This document shows, piece by piece, positions 1 through 6,417 of a DNA stretch of 18,042 bases (the first letter of the stretch is position 1; every line of letters begins with the position of its first letter). This stretch comes from Actinomycetota bacterium. GTDB lineage: Bacteria; Actinomycetota; Humimicrobiia; Humimicrobiales; Humimicrobiaceae. Under the pieces are notes generated by a model. The model had not been told where the DNA came from and did no database searches. It worked only from the letters and a program-made list of their open reading frames with translations. Both the position numbers and the translations under genes were made by a program. The DNA lies in contig JAQVHC010000013.1 in the NCBI GenBank assembly GCA_028696435.1, forward strand, positions 1,570 through 19,611, in the 5' to 3' direction.

Positions 1-2278
1 TATCATCATCAATTATCAATATCTTTTTTCTGTCAGGTGAAGGAGTTTTAGGCATCATTGGTCTGGTTTTTTTCCCCCTGAGCCTGACAGGTAATGTAAA
101 GAAAAAGGTGCTGCCTTTACCAATCTGACTTTCAAGCCACATTTCTCCTCCGTAATGTTCTATAATGCCCTTACAGATAGAAAGACCGAGGCCAGTTCCC
201 CGCGCTTTTTTCCCTGACAAAACATCCTCATTTACCTGTTCAAATCTTTCAAAAATTTTACTTTGATATGCTTCAGGTATTCCCTTGCCTGAATCAGATA
301 CATAACATAAAATACTTCTATCCTGTAATTTTGCACCAATTTTAACTTGACCTTTATCAGTAAACTTTACAGCGTTATCTAAAAGATTTAAAAATACCTG
401 TACTATCCGGTCCTTATCCACAAAGACAGGAGGAAGATTTTGTGAAATTTCTTTCTTGACGGGAATAGATTTTTTGTTGGCCAGAGGTAAAATAAAATTT
501 AACGCTTCTGTTACTATTTCTTCTATATAATAAAAATCATCACTCCATTCTATCTTTCCTGCCTCTATTTTACTTACATCGAGCACATCATTTATAAGTC
601 TGGTTAGCCTCTCAGCTTCTTCATTTATAATCTTTAAGAATTCTTCTCTAATAGATTCATCTTCGTTTTTATAATCCATAAGTATTTCAGAAAAAGACCT
701 GATAGAAGTAAGAGGAGTTCTTAGCTCATGTGATACGTTAGCAAGAAAGTTGCTTTTTATCTCATTAGCCTTTTTTAATTGTTCATTAATTATTGCGAGT
801 TCCTTTGTTCTTTCATCTACTCTCTTTTCCAGTTCCTTACTATATTTTCTTAATTTGTTTTCCAGCTCTTTTATTTTTGTTATATCTGTTATCATAGCGA
901 AAGAACCAATCTTTTCTCCTTTATCATATAATGGTGTGGCATTAAACAGGCAATGAATTTTAGAACCTTTTGAGTTTAATAAAGTGATTTCATATGCGCT
1001 TTCTTTTCCTCTGTCGCGCAATGCTATCTGGTTTTCAAATATAGCTTTATTTTTCTTATCTACAAATTCATAAATTTTATGCCCTATAATATCTTCTTTT
1101 CTGAGACCAAGAATTTTACACATGTAAGGATTTACATCAAGTGTTACTGATTGATTGTCAATTAACCAGAATCCCTCATTTGCAGTCTCGAGAATCTTTT
1201 TAAGTCTTGCTTCGCTCTCTACAAGCTTATTCTCAGCTTTTATTCGCTTGGTTATATCCTGAGCTATGATAACAAAACCTAAAATTTTGCTTCTTTCTGA
1301 TTCTGTTTTAATAGGAGAGATTGTAAACATTACAGGTATTTGTTTTTTTTCTGATGTTACAAGATATGTCTCTTTTGTATCCTGAATATTTTTGTTCTCC
1401 ACTATTTTTTCTTTCATTATATTATAGTAATCTTTTCTTACAAAAATGAGATCTATGGGTTTTCCTATTAAATCTTCTTTTTTATATTTTAAAGTATTAA
1501 GTGTAACTTCATTTGTAAATCTTATTCTATCTTCTAAATCTACTCCAATTACAAAGCTGGCTAAAGAATTAAAAATTGTAGTGTATGCCATTTCCGGTTC
1601 CAGAATCAAAAAGTTGTATTTTATTATGGCGACGGAATTGATAATGCAAAAAATTAAAATTGAAGCAAATCCAAAAGGATAAATATTGTAGCCAAAATCG
1701 ATTGCAAAATCCACGCTCCCGGTAAATGCAATTATTAGTGCTATTATAAATAACAAAATTTGCTTCTTTTTAAGACTGCTGGTCTCTTTTTTATAACCTG
1801 TAAATAAAAGAACAAACGAGTATAACATTATGAGCAGAAAATAAATAAGAAAAATAGATCCAAAAGTTCCTGAACGTGTATAATAGCCCCACCTGGTATA
1901 TTTTATACTGAAAAAAGGGAAAATGTTTGCTAATATGTAAAAAATAGCAGATATGGAATAGAAAGCTATTACTTCTTTTCTATGCTCCTGGTAAATTTCC
2001 AGCATAGACACCACAAAGAGGTATACACTCGGTCCGATAAATGATACACCCAGAAATCCCATTCTTTTAAATATTGTCAATATTAAATTAATATTTAAGC
2101 CGCCTGTTAATATAGCAGAGGAGGTTAACCATAAAAAGGCTGTAACAGTCGCTATAAAAAATGCCCAGTTCTTTAATTTTTTTCTGTTATTAATAATTAC
2201 TAATAATCCTGATATCAGTACTGCAACTGCAGAGCACATCTGTAATATTGAAATGGGCTTAAATTGGAAAATAATCAT
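1..2278 (-). CDS. Hybrid sensor histidine kinase (7TM-PAS-PAS-HisKA-HATPase-REC), 3' end cut by the window edge
   Basis: Reading the minus strand from ATG at 2278 gives 759 uninterrupted codons to the left edge; an in-frame TAA lies four codons upstream of the ATG. Residues 1-225 are hydrophobic with about seven membrane segments, like the 7TM sensor region of histidine kinases. Two PAS domains follow (about 230-345 and 354-470), then a charged coiled coil (about 470-510). The phospho-acceptor is His517 in NVSHELRTPLT. The ATPase domain shows LNLLDNAVKFTDKG (about 630), DSGKGIP (about 660) and GTGLGLSICKG (about 693). After a short linker the last codons read KKILIIDDD, the first strand and acidic pocket of a response-regulator receiver domain, so this is a hybrid kinase whose receiver is cut off. 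It is a membrane sensor that should autophosphorylate on His517 and pass phosphate to its own receiver. The PAS domains may bind a small ligand or cofactor; the signal is unknown. No good Shine-Dalgarno sequence precedes the start. Confidence 0.93.
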   Translation of the reverse strand, partial: MIIFQFKPISILQMCSAVAVLISGLLVIINNRKKLKNWAFFIATVTAFLWLTSSAILTGGLNINLILTIFKRMGFLGVSFIGPSVYLFVVSMLEIYQEHRKEVIAFYSISAIFYILANIFPFFSIKYTRWGYYTRSGTFGSIFLIYFLLIMLYSFVLLFTGYKKETSSLKKKQILLFIIALIIAFTGSVDFAIDFGYNIYPFGFASILIFCIINSVAIIKYNFLILEPEMAYTTIFNSLASFVIGVDLEDRIRFTNEVTLNTLKYKKEDLIGKPIDLIFVRKDYYNIMKEKIVENKNIQDTKETYLVTSEKKQIPVMFTISPIKTESERSKILGFVIIAQDITKRIKAENKLVESEARLKKILETANEGFWLIDNQSVTLDVNPYMCKILGLRKEDIIGHKIYEFVDKKNKAIFENQIALRDRGKESAYEITLLNSKGSKIHCLFNATPLYDKGEKIGSFAMITDITKIKELENKLRKYSKELEKRVDERTKELAIINEQLKKANEIKSNFLANVSHELRTPLTSIRSFSEILMDYKNEDESIREEFLKIINEEAERLTRLINDVLDVSKIEAGKIEWSDDFYYIEEIVTEALNFILPLANKKSIPVKKEISQNLPPVFVDKDRIVQVFLNLLDNAVKFTDKGQVKIGAKLQDRSILCYVSDSGKGIPEAYQSKIFERFEQVNEDVLSGKKARGTGLGLSICKGIIEHYGGEMWLESQIGKGSTFFFTLPVRLRGKKTRPMMPKTPSPDRKKILIIDDD

Positions 2279-2341
2279 TTTTATTTCTTAATTTTTAATA
2301 ATTATATTAATATTATATTTTAGATTTCTTCTACTAAAAAT

Positions 2342-2370
2342 ATTATATTGTTTATTTAAGCAATTATCAA
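2342..2370 (-). promoter_or_regulatory. Sigma-A-like promoter for the hybrid histidine kinase
   Basis: On the minus strand TTGATA (2370-2365) is followed by a 17-nt spacer and TATAAT (2347-2342). Transcription would start near 2335, giving a leader of roughly 57 nt before the ATG at 2278. This is a motif match only, in an AT-rich intergenic region where chance TATAAT boxes are common; the good -35 and the 17-nt spacing make it credible. Confidence 0.5.
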
Positions 2371-2546
2371 TTGACTGATTTATTCTATTATTTGAACTAT
2401 TTAAGAGATAAAAAAGGCTTATTTTTGGTGAGTGATTTAGAAAAATGAAGGGGTGTTCCGGAACTTTTTGTAAAACAGGTTCTGGATTTTTAAAGAGATA
2501 TGCAAAAATATGTTATTCATTTAAATTGCAGATTTTTTGTGTATAC

Positions 2547-3278
2547 TTATACCTTATATAAAATAAATGCGGTTAAAAAACCAAGAATGGTGAGTATCCC
2601 GATAAGATATCCACCCTCTTCAAACGCTTCAGGTATCATACTATCAGAAAGCATAGCCAGTATTGCACCTGAAGCAAATGATAAAATAATTCCAAGGATA
2701 TTTGAGTTTAGATCTTTTAAAAATAGATAACTTAAAATGGTTGTTACTATTACAATGATGCTTACAATGACCCACATTATATGTATCTGCTTTTTAGAAA
2801 ATCCTTCTTTTTCAAGGTCATCTACAGAAGACAGACTTTCAGGCAAATTAGATAGAAATATTGCACCCACCATCAACACGCCTATTCCATTTTTAGCAAA
2901 CAAAGAAACGCCCAGTGCAATTGATTCAGGTATTCCGTCAAGAAGAGCTCCCAGAACAATTGCTTTTCCATTTGTTTGCCTGATGGGCTTAAAAGACTTT
3001 TTCTTTTTATAATGTCTTCCGCCAAAAAGATGGATTATATAATCACCGGCTATAAATACTATTCCGCCTGATAAAAAGCCGATGATTATCGCGTCAAATC
3101 CACCATACTTAAATGCTTCTTCCATAAGTCCGAAAGTTAAAGCGCATACCATAACACCTGAACCAAAAGCCATAATCGCTGCTATCATTTTCTGGTTAAT
3201 TTTAAATAATGCACCTATAGCTGTGCCCAGCATTAATGAGATGCCTGTAAGAGATGAAAATATAATAACTTTTGCCAT
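2547..3278 (-). CDS. ZIP-family divalent metal transporter
   Basis: This 243-residue integral membrane protein has about eight hydrophobic segments and a Lys-rich cytoplasmic loop (residues 89-104, around GGRHYKKKKSFK), the layout of ZIP (ZupT/GufA-like) transporters that carry Zn2+, Fe2+ or Mn2+ into the cytoplasm. The transport-site helices read LLDGIPESIALG (112-123) and LSNLPESLSS (142-151), with MIPEAFEEGG at 214-223. Classical ZIPs have HNxPEG and HExPE here. In this protein the first His is Asp114 and the second helix has Asn144, while both Pro-Glu pairs remain, so metal preference may differ. The ATG at 3278 has no Shine-Dalgarno sequence, but the first membrane helix starts right after it, so a later start would truncate the fold. 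It is transcribed alone, with no partner gene within 250 nt on its strand. The family is clear; the substrate is not. Confidence 0.88.
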   Translation of the reverse strand: MAKVIIFSSLTGISLMLGTAIGALFKINQKMIAAIMAFGSGVMVCALTFGLMEEAFKYGGFDAIIIGFLSGGIVFIAGDYIIHLFGGRHYKKKKSFKPIRQTNGKAIVLGALLDGIPESIALGVSLFAKNGIGVLMVGAIFLSNLPESLSSVDDLEKEGFSKKQIHIMWVIVSIIVIVTTILSYLFLKDLNSNILGIILSFASGAILAMLSDSMIPEAFEEGGYLIGILTILGFLTAFILYKV

Positions 3279-3287
3279 GATTAAATA

Positions 3288-3317
3288 ATTATATCAGAAT
3301 TAAATTATATCTCTAAA
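3288..3317 (-). promoter_or_regulatory. Candidate promoter of the ZIP gene, giving a nearly leaderless mRNA
   Basis: On the minus strand TTTAGA (3317-3312), an 18-nt spacer and TATAAT (3293-3288) precede the ATG at 3278 by only 9 nt. The predicted transcription start near 3281 leaves almost no leader, which fits the absence of a Shine-Dalgarno sequence. Two further TATAAT boxes (3309-3304 and 3323-3318) lie in the adjacent tandem repeat but lack a convincing -35. Confidence 0.4.
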
Positions 3318-3329
3318 ATTATATCTCTA
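3302..3329. repeat. Tandem duplication of a 14-bp unit upstream of the ZIP gene
   Basis: AAATTATATCTCTA occurs twice in perfect tandem (3302-3315 and 3316-3329). On the minus strand each copy contains TATAAT, so the duplication multiplies a -10-like element in the ZIP promoter region. It is seen directly; its function is inferred. Confidence 0.85.
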
Positions 3330-3331
3330 AG

Positions 3332-3358
3332 CTCAGATTAATCCTGGATTAATCTGAG
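3332..3358. promoter_or_regulatory. Perfect 27-bp palindrome, candidate operator
   Basis: CTCAGATTAATCC (3332-3344), one central T, then GGATTAATCTGAG (3346-3358) form perfect 13-bp arms. Each arm also contains GATTAATC, which is itself palindromic. A one-base loop is too tight for a normal RNA hairpin and no T-tract follows, so a DNA operator is more likely than a terminator. It lies about 50-75 bp upstream of the predicted ZIP transcription start, so a metal-sensing regulator is a reasonable guess, though I cannot match it to a known Fur, Zur or MntR box. Confidence 0.55.
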
Positions 3359-3495
3359 GTACTACTAACTGTTGCTCATAAAAACCCACATTAAGTATTT
3401 AGTACTTTATGAAGGAAAAAGGCGGGCGCGGGGTTTCAAGTTCTATATTTAAGGGATAAATAAGAACGTAAGAAATTTAGAATTGTTTTTTTTAA

Positions 3496-3531
3496 ATAAC
3501 TCCTATTGAATATGAAGATAAAGGGAGTTAT
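3496..3531. promoter_or_regulatory. Inverted repeat embracing the dehydrogenase promoter
   Basis: ATAACTCC (3496-3503) and GGAGTTAT (3524-3531) are perfect 8-bp arms separated by 20 bp. The right arm overlaps the -10 box and the left arm abuts the -35 box. This position suits a repressor site, but the arms are short and chance cannot be excluded. Confidence 0.35.
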
Positions 3532-3534
3532 AAT
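3506..3534 (+). promoter_or_regulatory. Sigma-A-like promoter of the 2-oxoacid dehydrogenase operon
   Basis: TTGAAT (3506-3511), a 17-nt spacer and a perfect TATAAT (3529-3534) predict a start near 3541 and a leader of about 155 nt. No other good promoter lies between here and the E2 start, and the following genes are too tightly spaced for separate promoters. Confidence 0.6.
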
Positions 3535-3559
3535 TAAAAGCTGGTTTTGTTGCTCTAAA

Positions 3560-3624
3560 TTTTGCATAAGATTTCAGTATTTTTTAAATTCTCAAGGTTA
3601 ATTTTATTTTTTGATAATGCAAAA
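3560..3624. promoter_or_regulatory. Pair of inverted TTTTGCAT motifs in the operon leader
   Basis: TTTTGCAT (3560-3567) and its reverse complement ATGCAAAA (3617-3624) lie 49 bp apart, downstream of the predicted start. The same word occurs next to the lacI and chvE promoters. The spacing would suit a looping or roadblock repressor, but the word also occurs in coding DNA, so this is tentative. Confidence 0.3.
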
Positions 3625-3685
3625 AACAATGAAATCCAGCCCTTAGAAAAGAAAATTTTTATTAAAATGCTAAAAATAATTTCAA

Positions 3686-3698
3686 AGGAGGATATGTG
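3686..3698 (+). promoter_or_regulatory. Ribosome binding site and overlapping ATG/GTG starts of the E2 gene
   Basis: AGGAGG (3686-3691) is followed by ATATGTG. An ATG at 3694-3696 overlaps the GTG at 3696-3698 in another frame and would give only MWLHR before a stop. The GTG frame has an in-frame stop at 3663-3665 and no other start, so GTG 3696 must be the E2 start, even though its spacing from the ribosome site is short (4 nt). Confidence 0.7.
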
Positions 3699-5036
3699 GT
3701 TACACCGGTAGTAATCCCAAAATTAGGTGTTACAGTAGAATCCTGTATTATTGGATCCTGGAGAAAAAAAGAAGGAGATAACGTCAAGAAAGGTGATATT
3801 ATACTTGAAATCGAGACTGATAAAACTACTTTTGAAATAGAAGCTCCGGCCACAGGGGTTTTATTGGAATTGTTTTTTAAAGAAGGGGATATCGTTCCGG
3901 TGCAGACAAATGTTGCAGTGATTGGTAATCCAGGTGAAGAATACGAGTCATTTAGACCTGAATTGGAAGACAAAGCCCAAAAACCTCAAAAGCTTCTTGA
4001 AACTGAAAGAAAAGAAATTATACAGGAAGAAAAAGAAGAAGTAAAAACGCCAGAAATTAAAAAAGAAGTAGTGATTGAAAAATCTGTAGTTGTCGGGGAA
4101 GAGCTGCTATCAGGTGGAATAAGCCCGAGAGCAAAAAAATTTGCTGAAGCTCACAATATCAATCTCGATAATGTTACCGGAAGTGGTCCTAATGGAAGAA
4201 TTTTAGAAAAAGATGTTATTAATTATTATTGGAATGCTCCAAAGTTCACACGTCTTTCAGGTAAATTAATTAAAGAAGGATGGGAGTATAAAGGGGTATC
4301 CAGTGGCATAGCAGGCAGGGTTACAAGAGAAGATTTAAGACAACCTGGTGAAAAATTATCTACAATACGGTCTACTATTGCAAAACGTATGCATTCTTCT
4401 CTTATGGAGACTGCACAGTATACAATTACTATATCTGCAAAGGCTGATACTATATTAGCCCTGCGACAAAAAATTAAAAGCAGGATTAAAAATCACTCTA
4501 TGCCGAATATAACTATAAACGATATGATTATGTATGCTACTATTCACACACTAACTTCTTATCCGGAATTAAATGCTGAATTTATTAATGGGAAAATATA
4601 CAAGTCCAGGGATATTAACATGGCTTTTGCATGTGATACGCCCAGAGGGCTGGTAGTGCCTGTTATAAAAAGTGCGCAAAAACTTTCTTTAGAAGAGCTA
4701 TCACTGGCCGTTAAAAAATTAACGGGTGAAGCAATCTCTGGAAATATATCTCCTGATGATTTAACAGGGGGTACTTTTACAACTACGAACATAGGGAGCA
4801 TGGGAATTGAACATTTTACGCCAATTCTTAATATTCCACAGGTTGCAATTCTGGGTATATGCAGTATTGAACTAAAACCTATTAAAATTGATGATAAAGT
4901 ACAATTTATAGAACATATTAAATTATGTTTAACTGCTGATCATCAGGTAATTGATGGAGCACCTGCGGCGAGGTTTTTGGTAGCTTTAAAAAATAACATT
5001 GAAAATTTCGAAAGTATTTCCAGACTGGAAATTTAA
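3696..5036 (+). CDS. 2-oxoacid dehydrogenase E2, dihydrolipoamide acyltransferase
   Basis: This 446-residue E2 core subunit moves the acyl group from E1 to CoA by way of a lipoyl arm. Residues 1-77 are a biotinyl/lipoyl domain with the lipoylated Lys43 in ETDKTTFE. A Lys/Glu-rich linker runs from about 82 to 137. Residues 141-177 (ISPRAKKFAEAH ... GSGPNGRILEKDV) form a standard peripheral-subunit (E3) binding domain. Residues 182-213 (FTRLSGKLIKEG ... SSGIAGRVTREDL) resemble a second, degenerate copy. The catalytic acyltransferase domain fills 218-446, with the active-site His416 and Asp420 in DHQVIDG and the family signature IAKRMHSSL near 228. The GTG start is set by AGGAGG and an upstream in-frame stop. 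The gene is followed after 17 nt by E3. The sequence does not fix the acyl substrate; pyruvate, acetoin and branched-chain acids are all possible. Confidence 0.93.
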   Translation: MVTPVVIPKLGVTVESCIIGSWRKKEGDNVKKGDIILEIETDKTTFEIEAPATGVLLELFFKEGDIVPVQTNVAVIGNPGEEYESFRPELEDKAQKPQKLLETERKEIIQEEKEEVKTPEIKKEVVIEKSVVVGEELLSGGISPRAKKFAEAHNINLDNVTGSGPNGRILEKDVINYYWNAPKFTRLSGKLIKEGWEYKGVSSGIAGRVTREDLRQPGEKLSTIRSTIAKRMHSSLMETAQYTITISAKADTILALRQKIKSRIKNHSMPNITINDMIMYATIHTLTSYPELNAEFINGKIYKSRDINMAFACDTPRGLVVPVIKSAQKLSLEELSLAVKKLTGEAISGNISPDDLTGGTFTTTNIGSMGIEHFTPILNIPQVAILGICSIELKPIKIDDKVQFIEHIKLCLTADHQVIDGAPAARFLVALKNNIENFESISRLEI

Positions 5037-5053
5037 AATAAGCAGGAGGTATT

Positions 5054-6397
5054 ATGTACGATTTGATAGTGCTGGGTGCAGGACCCGGAGGATATGAAGC
5101 AGCAGCGTATGCAGGGAAGATGGGCATGAAGGTGGCATTAATTGAAAAGGAATATATTGGTGGAGTATGTCTGAATGAAGGATGTATTCCAACAAAAACT
5201 ATGATTCATTCTGCAAATGTGCTGCAATCGTTAAGAGAAGCTGAAAATTATGGTATAAAGACCGCAAAAACAGAAATAGATTATGATAAAATACAGAATC
5301 GTAAAAAAGAGGTTATCTCTATACTTACAAAAGGGGTAGAAAATAAATTAAAGCGCAGTGGTATAGAAATAATATGGGGCAAAGGATACCTTAAAGCAAA
5401 AGATACTGTAAGTGTTAATAATAAGGATTATAAGACAAAAAATATACTTATTGCTACTGGTTCAAGACCGGCCATCCCCCCGATTGAGGGTATAAATTCT
5501 AAAAAGGTAATGGATTCAGGGGCTATTCTGGATCTTGCAGAAATTCCTGAATCACTGGTTATTATTGGAGCTGGAGCTATTGGGCTGGAATTTGCTTACT
5601 TTTTTAATACAGCAGGGACAAAAGTAAAAGTAATTGAGATGCTTTCTGAGATAGCTATTCAAATGGATAAGGAAATATCTTCATATTTGCTTAAAAGTCT
5701 TAAAAGCCAGGGTATTGATTTCTCTCTTGGAAGCAAGGTTATAAAAATCGATAATAATGGAATTTCATATACATGTGAGGATGGAAAGACTGAAACAGTA
5801 AAAAGTGAATTTATTCTTAATGCTACAGGAAGAAAACCAAACCTTGAAGATATAGGGCTTGATGAGGTTGGTGTATTTTATGATTCAAGTGGTATTAAAA
5901 CAGACCTGCAGGGAAAAACAAATGTTTATGGTATATGGGCATGCGGAGATGTAACAGGCAGGTGTCTTCTTGCTCATGCTGCTACAAGAGAAGGTATTGT
6001 AGCGGTAAATAATATGCTGGGGAAAAAAGATATAATGCGATACAGGGCAATTCCAAATGTTATTTATACCAATCCCGAAGTTGCATCTGCTGGAATGACC
6101 GAGGAGATTCTAAAGCAGGAAGGAATTGGATACAAGAAAAATATAGTATCACTAAATGTATCAGGACGTTTCGTAGCTGAAAACGAAAAAAAGGAAGGTT
6201 ATGTAAAAGTACTTACCGGAGATAAATATAATGAAATTTTAGGTATTCATATAATTGGAGATTCAGCAAGTGAAATGATTTATGGAGCAGCTACTTTTAT
6301 AGAAATGGAAATGACGATAGACGATGTAATGGAAATAGTTTTTCCTCATCCAACAGTTTCAGAAGCTATAAAAGAAGCAATATGTCAGATTAAATAA
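5054..6397 (+). CDS. lpdA: Dihydrolipoamide dehydrogenase (E3)
   Basis: This 447-residue FAD enzyme reoxidises dihydrolipoamide on E2 and reduces NAD+. The N-terminal FAD fold is VLGAGPGGYEAA (6-17). The redox disulfide is Cys39 and Cys44 in GGVCLNEGCIPTKT. The NAD-binding glycine motif is VIIGAGAIGLEFA (about residues 175-187). The second FAD motif, GIWACGDVTGRCLLAHAA, lies near residue 295. The C-terminal catalytic pair is His432 and Glu437 in HPTVSE. Length and order are normal for the stand-alone type with no N-terminal lipoyl domain. AGCAGGAGG precedes the ATG by a normal distance. It lies between E2 and E1 with gaps of about 20 nt, so it is co-transcribed as part of one dehydrogenase complex. 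Confidence 0.96.
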   Translation: MYDLIVLGAGPGGYEAAAYAGKMGMKVALIEKEYIGGVCLNEGCIPTKTMIHSANVLQSLREAENYGIKTAKTEIDYDKIQNRKKEVISILTKGVENKLKRSGIEIIWGKGYLKAKDTVSVNNKDYKTKNILIATGSRPAIPPIEGINSKKVMDSGAILDLAEIPESLVIIGAGAIGLEFAYFFNTAGTKVKVIEMLSEIAIQMDKEISSYLLKSLKSQGIDFSLGSKVIKIDNNGISYTCEDGKTETVKSEFILNATGRKPNLEDIGLDEVGVFYDSSGIKTDLQGKTNVYGIWACGDVTGRCLLAHAATREGIVAVNNMLGKKDIMRYRAIPNVIYTNPEVASAGMTEEILKQEGIGYKKNIVSLNVSGRFVAENEKKEGYVKVLTGDKYNEILGIHIIGDSASEMIYGAATFIEMEMTIDDVMEIVFPHPTVSEAIKEAICQIK

Positions 6398-6417
6398 AAG
6401 GAGGCAATAATTATAAA

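Larger units (their letters stand above)
3279..3695. other. Divergent intergenic region between the ZIP transporter and the dehydrogenase operon
   Basis: No gene is visible here. The left part serves the ZIP gene (promoter, tandem repeat and palindrome, listed separately). The right part holds the dehydrogenase operon promoter and a leader of about 155 nt. Between them lies a short GC-rich patch, GGCGGGCGCGGGG (about 3421-3433), which stands out sharply from its AT-rich surroundings and is not explained by any feature I recognise. Confidence 0.6.

Noticed and set aside
750..1682. Two plus-strand open frames of 68 and 78 codons
   Set aside because: They lie antisense to the clearly coding histidine kinase and have no supporting features.
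2455..2490. GTTCCGGAAC palindrome and a CCGGAAC/GTTCTGG stem followed by ATTTTT, possible terminator
   Set aside because: The T-tract is on the plus side, where no gene precedes it. For the ZIP gene on the minus strand no T-tract follows the stem. The stem is only seven pairs, one of them a wobble.
2500..3288. Three open frames on the plus strand
   Set aside because: They are antisense to the ZIP transporter, have no ribosome sites or family features, and arise from its codon pattern.
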